In this document: in pieces, positions 54,291 through 64,000 of the stretch
Position numbering within the stretch: position 1 is the stretch's first letter
How the letters are laid out: the number at the start of each line of letters is the position of its first letter
Source: Siphonodentalium dalli
Taxonomy: Eukaryota > Mollusca > Scaphopoda > Gadilida > Siphonodentaliidae
Direction of reading: 5' to 3'
DNA: 64,000 bases
Assembly: GCA_032622095.1 (NCBI GenBank)
Contig: CP136063.1
Span: 31,312,987 to 31,376,986, forward strand
Made by a program: the position numbers and the translations under genes
The notes under the pieces: generated by a model
Told to the model about the DNA's origin: nothing
The model's database searches: none
Seen by the model: the letters and a program-made list of their open reading frames with translations, nothing else

Positions 54291-55758
54291 ATAGGCTACT
54301 TCTAATATACCAATGGACACCCCATACATGACCATATAGTCACACGTTGTATAAACATCCCTATCATTCGTGAATACAATAACAGTATACATACTCATCT
54401 CACATATAGCCATACACTCAACAGACACACAAACACTGTATTAAGTTGATCAATGTTGATTATAATGGGCCAGAGTAGCCACATACTAAGATCCATCTCA
54501 GTTCCGTTTCAACGTTCTGCCCATTTCAGTTCAAAAACATGGACAGAATCCCGAAAGAAGTTTTCGGCAAAGATTTCAGCAATTAACTTTTCATGCCTCT
54601 TAAGGTACCGGGACAACCAGATTAGAACATTAAGTTGACTAAGTAGCATGTTTAATAACAAAGTGAGTCACAATCTGCTACCTTTTCTGGACAGCAGTGA
54701 ATAATGTTCGGAATATATGTGACAAATCAACATTTTAACAAATTTGGTTGCCATTTTGCAAGCCATCTTCAGCAATGTTGTTAAAAATACCTAAGTGTGA
54801 CACAGTTAGCACATATCAAAACAATAAACACAGTTGATACCAACGATAGTCCATTTTACTTTTGAAAAATGGTTGAAACCTGAATAGTGATTTTTTGCCG
54901 ATTTTGCTGTCAAGTTTGTGACATAAAAATTCGATTAATTATGGTAATTTCGGTGGTTAAAATAGTAACAATTAACCAATATGCATCCGAAATATTAGTA
55001 TTCAATATATATAAGACAAAATAATCAATTGTGTGTGTAAACTACAACTTGTAAGCAGTTGCATAGTACGATGGGGCAATATTTACCATTTGTCATATAT
55101 TGGTTGCCATTTTGAGCCAAAGTGACAATTTTGGTAAATTTGAGCTGAAATATCAATAAAAAATAGAAAGCATCATTTACATTGCGCAATTCTTCCAATT
55201 TCCTGATGAAAATGACTAGAATCCCCATTGGCGATATTTTGTGATATGTTATACCGCGTTCTGTTAAATCGAATTTTTGAGTGATTGGAAGGGGCTGGGA
55301 CACCATGGGTGGCATATTTCATTGCTTCACATGTGATGTGTCATGCTAAATACAAAATAAAGTCACAATTCTCAACCAGATCAAAACAGCAGAAACTTAT
55401 CTTAAAAATACTAGTAAAAAACGTAAACAAAATTCACTTCTGGCCGCCATTTTGGCTGCCATCTTGGGCGAGGAATTCCAATTTTGGTACAGAAAGGTGG
55501 CGTTATGTTTAACTTCACAAATAGATATACATGTTTATATTTATGACAAGATTTTCTCACTATAATTGTATCAAACTAACTTAACGAAAATGGCAGCCAT
55601 CTTGGACGCCATATTGAATTACAAAAAAGTGTTCAAGGTGGATTTTAGCCGATTTTTTATATGTTATAGAGGACATATTCCTCTTCAAAATGGTATACAT
55701 ACCAACTTAGTTCAAATTTCTTCTAGGTCAAACCTTTTATCGACCAGACTATAAATGC

Positions 55759-56290
55759 TTAAAGATGGATTATCTCTATAAATAACAAATTTGAAATATT
55801 TGCGTGGGTATAAAATAATAGATATGAACTGAAATCCCCCTGTCCGGAAAAGCTTCTATCAATTAATATTGATTGTATTTCGAATATTAAATCGGGACCG
55901 TTTATGTGTCTATTTTAGATCAGACCATTTGGATGATACCATATTGCGATATAGAGCACTGGGCTCAGTGTTCCTGTGGCTGAGCACCGAAATTCAAATG
56001 TCCCAGATTGATGGTTTGTATTGCTTTGTTCCACAGATATAAGCCATAATGAGTATAATTTACGTTTATTTGTGACAAAAGTGTACAATAATAGTTTTGG
56101 TCTATGTTAACAATAACCACTATTGTTCATTAGCTGAAAAAACATACTTTTTTAGCCCAGAAACTATTCGAAATAAAATTAATATTAATCGATAGAAGCA
56201 TTTCCGGACAGGAGTCTTCGATTCAAATCTAATATTTTATACCCCGGCAACTATATAATACATGTTTACAAAGAGATAATCCACCTTTAA
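55759..56290. mobile_element. TTAA-flanked MITE, best-preserved copy
   Basis: TTAA at 55759-55762 and 56287-56290. Inner ends AGATGGATTATCTCT and AGAGATAATCCACCT are complementary with one mismatch. It starts 8 bp after the foldback element ends, and the satellite starts 3 bp after it ends. 532 bp, non-coding; a TTAA target fits piggyBac-like mobilisation. Confidence 0.8.
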
Positions 56291-56293
56291 GAG

Positions 56294-59180
56294 CGGCATC
56301 AATACCGAGCGTCTCTACCTCACAAGGAAGCCATGCGATTTGTTGCTTTCTGTGCTGGAAACTAACTGCTAGCTTCGATTTCCCTACGCGAACCGCCTAT
56401 ACAGTAGAACCGCCTATACAGTATAACCGCCTATAGAACCGCCTATAGAACCGCCTATACAATAGAACCGCCTATAGAACCACCTATACAGTAGAACCGC
56501 CTATACAGTAGAACCGCCTATACAGTAGAACCGCCTATAGAACCGTCTATAGAACCGCCTATAGAACCGCCTATAGAACCGCCTATACAGTAGAACCGCC
56601 TATAGAACCGCCTATACAGTAGAACCGCATATAGAACCGCCTATACAGTAGAACCGCCTATAGAACCGCCTATAGAACCGCCTATACAGTAGAACCGCCT
56701 ATAGAACCGCCTATAGAACCGCCTATAGAACCGCCTATACAGTAGAACCGCCTATAGAACCGCCTATACAGTAGAACCGCCTATAGAACCGCCTATAGAA
56801 CCGCCTATAGAACCGCCTATACAGTAGAACCGCCTATAGAACCGCCTATAGAACCGCCTATACAGTAGAACCGCCTATACAGTAGAACCGCCTATACAGT
56901 AGAACCGCCTATACAGCAGAACCGCCTATAGAACCGCCTATACAGTAGAACCGCCTATAGAACCGCATATACAGTAGAACCGCCTATAGAACCGCCTATA
57001 GAACCGCCTATACAGTAGAACCGCCTATAGAACCGCCTATACAGTAGAACCGCCTATAGAACCGCCAATAGAACCGCCTATAGAACCGCCTATACAGTAG
57101 AACCGCCTATACAGTAGAACCGCCTATACAGTAGAACCGCCTATACAGCAGAACCGCCTATAGAACCGCCTATAGAACCGCCTATACAGTAGAACCGCCT
57201 ATAGAACCGCCTATAGAACCGCCTATACAGTAGAACCGCCTATAGAACCGCCTATAGAACCGCCTATAGAACCGCCTATACAGTAGAACCGCCTATAGAA
57301 CCGCCTATACAGTAGAACCGCCTATAGAACCGCCTATAGAACCGCCTATACAGCAGAACCGCCTATAGAACCGCCTATACAGTAGAACCGCCTATAGAAC
57401 CGCCTATACAGTAGAACCGCCTATACAGTAGAACCGCCTATAGAACCGCCTATACAGTAGAACCGCCTATAGAACCGCCTATAGAACCGCCTATACAGTA
57501 GAACCGCCTATAGAACCGCCTATACAGTAGAACCGCCTATAGAACCGCCTATAGAACCGCCTATACAGTAGAACCGCCTATAGAACCGCCTATAGAACCG
57601 CATATAGAACCGCCTATACAGTAGAACCGCCTATAGAACCGCCTATACAGTAGAACCGCCCATAGAACCGCCATCAATACCGAGCGTCTCTACATCACAA
57701 GGAAGCCATGCGATTTGTTGCTTTCTGTGCTGGAAACTAACTTCCCTACGCGAACCGCCTATACAGTAGAACCGCCTATAGAACCGCCTATAGAACCGCC
57801 TATACAATAGAACCGCCTATAGAACCGCCTATACAGTAGAACCGCCTATAGAACCGCCTATACAGTAGAACCGCCTATACAGTAGAACCGCCTATAGAAC
57901 CGCCTATAGAACCGCCTATAGAACCGCCTATACAGTAGAACCGCCTATAGAACCGCCTATAGAACCGCCTATACAGTAGAACCGCCTATATAACCGCCTA
58001 TAGAACCGCCTATACAGTAGAACCGCCCATAGAACCGCCTATAGAACCGCCTATAGAACCGCCTATACAGTAGAACCGCCTATAGAACCGCCTATACAGT
58101 AAAACCGCCTATAGAACCGCCTATACAGTAGAACCGCCTATAGAACCGCCTATAGAACCGCCTATAGAACCGCCTATACAGTAGAACCGCCTATACAGTA
58201 GAACCGCCTATAGAACCGCCTATAGAACCGCCTATAGAACCGCCTATACAGTAGAACCGCCTATAGAACCGCCTATAGAACCGCCTATACAGTAGAACCG
58301 CCTATACAGTAGAACCGCCTATACAGTAGAACCGCCTATACAGTAGAACCGCCTATACAGCAGAACCGCCTATAGAACCGCCTATAGAACCGCCTATACA
58401 GTAGAACCGCCTATAGAACCGCCTATAGAGTAGAACCGCCTATACAGTAGAACCGCCTATAGAACCGCCTATAGAACCGCCTATACAGTAGAACCGCCTA
58501 TACAGCAGAACCGCCTATAGAACCGCCTATACAGTAGAACCGCCTATAGAACCGCCTATACAGTAGAACCGCCTATAGAACCGCCTATAGAACCGCCTAT
58601 ACAGTAGAACCGCCTATAGAACCGCCTATACAGTAGAACCGCCTATAGAACCGCCTATAGAACCGCCTATAGAACCGCCTATAGAACCGCCTATACAGTA
58701 GAACCGCCTATAGAACCGCCTATACAGTAGAACCGCCTATAGAACCGCCTATAGAACCGCCTATACAGTAGAACCGCCTATACAGTAGAACCGCCTATAG
58801 AACCGCCTATACAGTAGAACCGCCTATACAGTAGAACCGCCTATAGAACCGCCTATAGAACCGCCTATACAGTAGAACCGCCTATACAGTAGAACCGCCT
58901 ATAGAACCGCCTATAGAACCGCCTATAGAACCGCCTATACAGTAGAACCGCCTATAGAACCGCCTATACAGTAGAACCGCCTATAGAACCGCCTATACAG
59001 TAGAACCGCCTATAGAACCGCCTATAGAACCGCCTATAGAACCGCCTATACAGTAGAACCGCCTATAGAACCGCCTATACAGCAGAACCGCCTATACAGC
59101 AGAACCGCCTATAGAACCGCCTATAGAACCGCCTATAGAACCGCCTATACAATAGAACCGCCTATAGAACCGCCTATACA
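56294..59180. repeat. Satellite built from mixed 12-bp and 17-bp units, with a duplicated header
   Basis: Two unit types alternate irregularly: AGAACCGCCTAT (12 bp) and ACAGTAGAACCGCCTAT (17 bp, the 12-mer plus ACAGT). By length there are on the order of 200 units. Rare variants are ACAGCAGAACC, ACAATAGAACC and CCCAT/GCATAT. A non-repeat header (56294-56388, ATCAATACCGAGCG ... CCCTACGCGA) recurs inside the array at about 57670-57757, so a header-plus-array block was duplicated. All frames are short or shifted; non-coding. Confidence 0.95.
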
Positions 59181-60055
59181 CACTTAGAAATAACAAGCCA
59201 TATAGGTACTACGGTAGTGCCAATATGTCTGTTAGTACCAGACCAACGGGTACCGAGAATAATTTGGTTCTAAATATTGATATAGTACCACACATGTTGG
59301 TATTATCCACTCTCGGAACCCAAATGTTAGCCACGTGATGGCATCACGTGATAATTAATTTGGTACTAGCGCGATCTCGGTACCCAAGTTATACCCACGT
59401 GATGGCATCACGTGATATAATTCTTTTGGTACTAGCCGATCTCGATAAAATGGCGGCGTTCATCACTTCAAGTTGAGACGATTGAGTTTTTTCGAAGTAT
59501 ATAAACATGGACAAAGAGACAAACAAACCTCAGGCTTAGACATTTTATGTTGTTATCGGAGTCGGCTTACACGCATTAGTATTGTGCCAATTTCTAGTTA
59601 CGTTGTTCGCTCGCTGGGTGGATTTAAGATTAGGGAAGTAACTTCTCTGAAATTCATCAACATATTTTTTGTGTGTGAAATTTGACCTAACTGCTTCTCA
59701 ATAACCTGGGATATTGTCAGCACTCTGTGGATTATGGTTGTACATGGACGGGACAAGATGATATATAACCTCCGAAAAAATAACGGGCGTTTACATTATT
59801 GAAAGAGCAAATTTTCGGTGAACCGAACCAGACCGAATTGAAAAGTCATTTAGTGCAGTGGTGTTACATGCACAACACAAAAGTATTGTGAATTACCAAA
59901 GGCAGATACTTAAGTTTCACAACATTATAGTCCTGAATTAACCCACAAGCGTCAACCACTGGTGACTATGATTACGAGACATCCGATTCTGTAGAAATTA
60001 GTCAGAGTCATGACGTCACAGTTCAACAAGTTTGATGGGTATAATGTACAAGTAC
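59181..60055. other. Unassigned DNA with duplicated E-box palindromes
   Basis: CACGTGATGGCATCACGTG occurs at 59332-59350 and 59396-59414, within a ~65-bp tandem duplication that also contains TTTGGTACTAGC and GATCTCGGTACCCAA. Each palindrome holds two CACGTG E-boxes. ATGGCGGCG at about 59453 opens only an 8-codon frame. No gene. Confidence 0.5.
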
Positions 60056-60241
60056 CTGTGCAAAGGACGACAGATAATATTCTTCAATTTTCATCGAAAC
60101 GTGATTTGAGAACCATGTCGCCATGACATATGTCGCCCAGTTACGGAGTCTGCCATTCTTTTGATCGAAACGCCTGTGATGCTGTGATACTGTTCTGATA
60201 TATTTATGGAATGGTGGATAATCTCGGAGATATGGATCCAA
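60056..60241 (-). CDS. Candidate coding exon (unrecognised)
   Basis: Minus-strand open segment encoding LDPYLRDYPPFHKYIRTV, HRRFDQKNGRLRNWATYV and FSNHVSMKIEEYYLSSFAQ, ending at a donor CACAG|GTACTTG (60056/60055). Composition is protein-like (aromatic and charged residues mixed, no low complexity), unlike nearby chance frames. It is open upstream to about 60285, with acceptor-like TTGATTCAG and GGAGCCCAG. I recognise no family. Neighbouring exons were not found. Confidence 0.28.
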
Positions 60242-60289
60242 TTCTGGGCTCCACGTTAAAACTGAATCAATCGCAATCGCAAGGTTTTA

Positions 60290-61254
60290 GTAACGTACTA
60301 CCGGTATGCTCTAATTGATCACCCCCCCCCACTTTAACAAGGTTGTAGGGCATTAATGACATCGGTTATACCATACCGCCGTTCAACCATGGTCAAGTGG
60401 TTGATATGTGGCAACCGCAGATAATCTTAGTCTTATAAATAATATTTTGCGACCACTGTACTTCACACTAATTTATCACATGGACACCTTGTAAACACCC
60501 AGTCCACATTTTCATCAGCGCCATGCACCGTATTAACTATACACAAAACAATATTTCAATTAATAATTTGTTTATGATTTAATTAACATTCAAAGTTGGT
60601 CACTGACCATCATTCGCAACTACTCGTAATATCGGTGGCCAATGTCGTTAAGGGGGAGGGGTCAATTAGAGCTTAGCTGTACGGTATACATACATGAACA
60701 TGTAGACCATTCCAATGTCCAGATGCTTCATGTTCTTATGAAAACAAGTCTGGCTACATGTGTGGTTATCATTCTGAGCGATTTGGCCATTTCCGCTTTG
60801 CTAGGAAATAACCTCATCCATACACTGTAACTGGAAACCATATTAGCGAAATTCTACATTATATGGCTCTGGTGATCAGGCAATGCCAAGTGTTGACTTA
60901 TTGACGCATAGATGCGAATGGAGAATAATTTATTAGCTATGGCTTTACCAAACTTTATCATATATTAAATACATTAAACTCTCTTTGTGTTACATGTATC
61001 TTAGTATTTGTTCATTTACTGATACAGCGCATTGGAAGTGTACGATAAACAAAACACTGAACACCAGGGCAATTTTTTTTTGAGAGTGATAATAATTCTG
61101 GTAACCCATTCAACATCTCCTTGTAGCGAGGACTAGTGAGCGCTACTAGTATAGCGGTATTTTTCAAACAACAGTTAATTAACCAAAGTTACCATAATGG
61201 TCTCCCCAATTTTGAGTATTTTGCTTATCGCACACTATTTACAAAGGTTTGGGA
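60290..61254. other. Unassigned intergenic DNA
   Basis: A C run at 60321-60329. Nothing else recognised. Confidence 0.4.
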
Positions 61255-62530
61255 GTTTTCGCAAAGATTTGTTCCATTGGCTGTGAATGACCGATCGGCC
61301 TATTTTAGCATGTCCGGGCAATTATAGATTGATAGGTTGTTCACTCAGACCTGTTAAGATGTCTGATTTATAATGTTCACAGAAGCCCATTATCGGCAAA
61401 AAGCCTTTGCGACAAATCTCAAACATCTTTGCGATAAATCGCAGAATATAATCGCCCAGTACGTAGTCTGAGAGTTATCGTAAAGATCTTTGAGATTTAT
61501 CGTAAAGGTTTGTGTGTTATCACAAAAGTGTTTGTGATTTATCGCAAAGATTTGCTCCCTCATCACTCATGCATTTGGCTGTGAATGACTGATCGGTCTA
61601 TTTTAGTCCGACCGGGCATAGATTGATAGGTTCACTCAGACCTTAAGATTTCTGATATTCATAGAAGCCCATTAGTGCCAACAAAAAATCTTTGCGACAA
61701 ATCTCAAACATCTTTGCGATAGATAAAAAAATTTATTCACAGAGTACGTAGTCTGAGATTTATCGTAAAGATGTTCTGAGATTTATCGTAATGGTTTGCA
61801 TGTTATCACGAAGGTGTTTGTGATTTTTCGCACAGTTTTGCTTCTCTGAACATTCTTGAATCTGGCTGTGAATGACTGATCGGTCTATTTTAGCCCGACC
61901 GTTCAATTAGAAATTGATAGGTTGTTCACTGAGACCTGTTTAAGATGGCTGATTTATAATGTTTACACACAAATTAAGATATTTTTAGCACCAAAAAAGT
62001 TTGCCACAAATCTCAAACATGTTTGCGATAATTCGCAAAATTTAATCACCCAGTACGCAGTCTGAGAGTCCTCGTAAAGATGTCTGAGATTCATTGTAAA
62101 GGTTTGCGCGTTATCGCAAAGTGTTTGTAATTTTTCGCAATGTTTTGTGATTTATCGCGAAGGTTTGCTCGCCTTATACCACATGCATGCTTTCTGCCAA
62201 AGAACGATCGGTCTATTTTAGCCCAACCATGCTATTTAGATCGATTTGTGGTTTACCCAGACCTGTTGAAGTTGTCGGATTATATTTATATTTATACGAT
62301 TCAAGTCAATTAATGCCAATGCATGAAAATATATCTGCGATAAATCACAAACCATTGCGATTAATCGCAAACATTTTGTAATCAATCGAAAACCTTTACA
62401 CTAAATCTGATATATACCGGTACTTGTTGCAAAGTTTTTTGCGAATCGCAAAGGTTTGCGATTTATCGCAAGGTAGTTTTTTTTATTTATCGGGCTATTC
62501 TAGATCGATCGGTGTTTCATCCAGACCAGT
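61255..62530. repeat. ~300-bp tandem satellite, about 4 units, rich in ATCGCAAA palindromes
   Basis: The marker GATCGG(T/C)CTATTTTAG recurs at about 61291, 61590, 61884 and 62207, with a weaker one near 62488, giving a period of about 290-325 bp. Each unit also has CACTCAGACCTG and a run of opposed TTTGCGATAAATCGCA / GATTTATCGCAAAG words that can fold back on each other. Units are considerably diverged. Confidence 0.75.
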
Positions 62531-62870
62531 TCCAAGATGTTTGATTTATGTTTACTTAATATTATTGCACACAAATTAAGAAATTATTTTTGGACATTCA
62601 GACCAATTTTACTACACATGCAGGGAACAGGGAATCCTGAAATCGAGATCTTAAACTTTGATTTAAGTACAAAATCACGATCAAGGTTCTATACTAATAA
62701 AAGTAATGCATGTATAATTCGGATTATTTCATTATCACTATGTAATGGAGTGGTTTTGTAGTTTATTCAATGTTTAAACGCCATAGCTTCATTCGGAATC
62801 TAAATTGCCACATTGTTAAATTTTCCGTCGGCCATGTTTCGTAATTTCGAGTGCTTGGTATCTGGGCAGG
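62531..62870. other. Unassigned DNA
   Basis: A 74-codon frame without recognisable domain; nothing else. Confidence 0.4.
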
Positions 62871-63520
62871 TTCTTTACTTAGTACCTATATGTTTGGTAC
62901 TCTGGAGTACCAAATTGCTAGGTACTATGCATAGTACCTAAATACTTCAGAGTACCTGTCTTTATATTCGGTACTTCATATAATATAATGGGTGTGTCAA
63001 GAAAGCGTGTATTTCTTGGTACCTCATGTCGTGTGCGTCATGAATTCGGTGACATAAAGGCAGAGTGGGTATTATATGGACAATGCCCGGATAGAATCTA
63101 AATATTTATAAGGTAAGTACCTAAACATTTGGTACTCCAGAGTACCACTTTTGGTACTCCAGAGTACCACTTTTGGTACTCCAGAGTGCCACTTTTGGTA
63201 CTCCAGAGTACCTAAACTTTTGGTACTCCAGAGTACCTAAACTTTTGGTTCTCCAGAGTACCACTTTTGGTACTCCAGAGTGCCACTTTTGGTACTCCAG
63301 AGTACCTAAACTGTTGGTACTCCAGAGTACCTAAACTTTTGGTACTCCAGAGTACCACTTTTGGTACTCCAGAGTACCACTTTTGGTACTCCAGAGTACC
63401 TAAACTTTTGGTACTCCAGAGTACCTAAACTTTTGGTACCCCAGAGTACCAGACAGTTGGTACTCCCCCTGGGACAAAGCTTAGTACCTACGTAGGTACT
63501 ATGAAGTACCTATTTTTTTA
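62871..63520. repeat. Array of GGTACTC/GAGTACC hairpin units
   Basis: About 15 copies of GGTACTCCAGAGTACC between 63129 and 63460, spaced by CACTTTT (short unit ~22 bp) or TAAACTTTT (long unit ~25 bp). Each core is a 7-bp inverted repeat with a 2-base centre. More diverged relatives (GGTACTCTGGAGTACC, GGTACTATGCATAGTACC) lie at 62895-62960, and CTACGTAGGTACTATGAAG at about 63488. Confidence 0.85.
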
Positions 63521-63528
63521 AGAGTGTA

Positions 63529-63619
63529 CAGTAGAACCGCCTATACAGCAGAACCGCCTATACAATAGAACCGCCTATAGAACCGCCTATAGAACCGCCT
63601 ATAGAACCGCCTATACAGT
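63529..63619. repeat. Outlying patch of the 12/17-bp satellite
   Basis: Seven units of the 56.3-59.2-kb satellite (AGAACCGCCTAT with ACAGT, ACAGC and ACAAT prefixes), about 4.3 kb away from the main array and in the same orientation. It directly abuts a retrotransposon fragment. Confidence 0.9.
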
Positions 63620-63621
63620 AT

Positions 63622-63975
63622 CTATAGGGTAACTATTCCCCGCTCTTTGGCAGAACCATCGGTCATGATCCAAAGCTGGTCGTTACGACGAGGTAACGCA
63701 ATCGATTTATTGTTGTCCAAATGCTTCCGAGCGGCAGATAAAGCGTGACATCTTTGGTCCGACCAAACAAGAGAGTTCCGAGACGAGCACCCCGCAACCA
63801 TATCAAATGGAGCTAAATCGGAGGCAAAACACGAGCTAATACCTTGTAAGGAGCTATGACTGACCACAATCCGCGAACACTGGCTGGTTGACTGCATGTC
63901 GACAGTATGGCGACTTTGCGAAAGCTTGCTTGCTGTTGGCTATCAGACCAATTCCAACCGAGAATAATGGTTCTG
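63622..63975 (-). pseudogene. Retrotransposon Pol fragment (end of reverse transcriptase and start of RNase H)
   Basis: Minus strand: from about 63972 one frame gives TIILGWNWSD, ILSTCSQPASVRGL and APYKVLARVLPP. After a frame change the second frame gives DLAPFDMVAGCSSRNSLVWS, KHLDNNKSIALP and QLWIMTDGSAKERGI, where MTDGS holds the first catalytic Asp of RNase H. This order (LRSFIGAYK-like segment, WSDxxxxAF, LPxPxDQLWIVTDG) is that of LTR-retrotransposon Pol proteins in marine animals. The frame stops at the satellite border, so the rest of RNase H is missing. It may extend past the window edge. Confidence 0.65.
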
Positions 63976-64000
63976 CGATGATTTATACTAGTAGTTGTTT

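Larger units (their letters stand above)
49583..55750. mobile_element. 6.2-kb foldback element: long inverted arms around a tandem-repeat core
   Basis: The left arm (49583-about 50770) is the reverse complement of the right arm (about 54440-55750) along its whole length. The ends are AGTCTGGTCGAT and ATCGACCAGACT, with T/A outside; matching inner edges include CTGCCCATTTC / GAAATGGGCAG. Both arms carry clusters of AAGATGGC and GCCATTTTG words. The 3.6-kb core is entirely tandem repeat, old and diverged on the left and young on the right. No transposase is encoded. This is a foldback-type or long-TIR non-autonomous element; the superfamily is unknown. Confidence 0.75.

Noticed and set aside
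56389-59180. CRISPR-like array
   Set aside because: The unit is 12 or 17 bp with no unique spacers, no leader and no cas genes, in eukaryotic DNA. It is a satellite.

Overview
The window looks like AT-rich nuclear DNA from a marine invertebrate. A lophotrochozoan such as a mollusc or brachiopod is my best guess, from the many ACATGTACATGT-type words, the mix of transposon families and a tRNA-headed SINE; this is inference, not proof. There is no operon structure, plasmid feature or CRISPR array. Almost everything that can be recognised is mobile-element DNA in various states of decay. I see one long intact C2H2 zinc-finger reading frame and a few weak candidates for host exons.

Layout. 0-5 kb: a SINE, two head-on fragments of a KDZ/HMGXB3-like transposase, a tandem array of an unrecognised basic-protein module with a conserved 3' hairpin, and a decayed THAP-like zinc finger. 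5-14.5 kb: mostly unassigned DNA with a 5'-truncated LINE, a 65-bp palindromic mini-element and a 1.1-kb hAT-like inverted-repeat element with an 8-bp target duplication. 14.6-18.4 kb: a truncated copy of a large transposon gene (XPG/PIN-type nuclease plus eight-cysteine C-terminus, best matching the Academ superfamily). 19-21.3 kb: a TA-flanked MITE and two direct repeats that share their outer ends with the Academ-like element. 22-23.3 kb: the zinc-finger gene. 23.4-25.8 kb: TTAA-flanked MITEs and a LINE fragment. 25.8-31.15 kb: a second Academ-like copy bounded by about 950-bp terminal inverted repeats.

31-39.8 kb: MITEs, palindromes, a 26-bp minisatellite and poly-C tracts. 39.8-44 kb: a nearly complete LINE on the minus strand with endonuclease and reverse transcriptase, broken by one frame change at an A7 run. 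44-49.5 kb: MITEs and short tandem repeats. 49.6-55.75 kb: a 6.2-kb foldback element with more than 1.1-kb inverted arms around a tandem-repeat core. 55.76-59.2 kb: a TTAA MITE followed by a 2.9-kb satellite built from 12-bp and 17-bp units. 59-64 kb: palindromic E-box repeats, a ~300-bp tandem array, a GGTACTC hairpin array, an outlying satellite patch and a retrotransposon Pol fragment running off the right edge.

The elements are nested and often abut with only a few bases between them. The most notable object is the Academ-like pair: the copy at 25.8-31.15 kb preserves the ends and the N-terminal zinc-binding region, while the copy at 14.6 kb preserves internal segments that the first has lost, so together they show the whole layout of the family.
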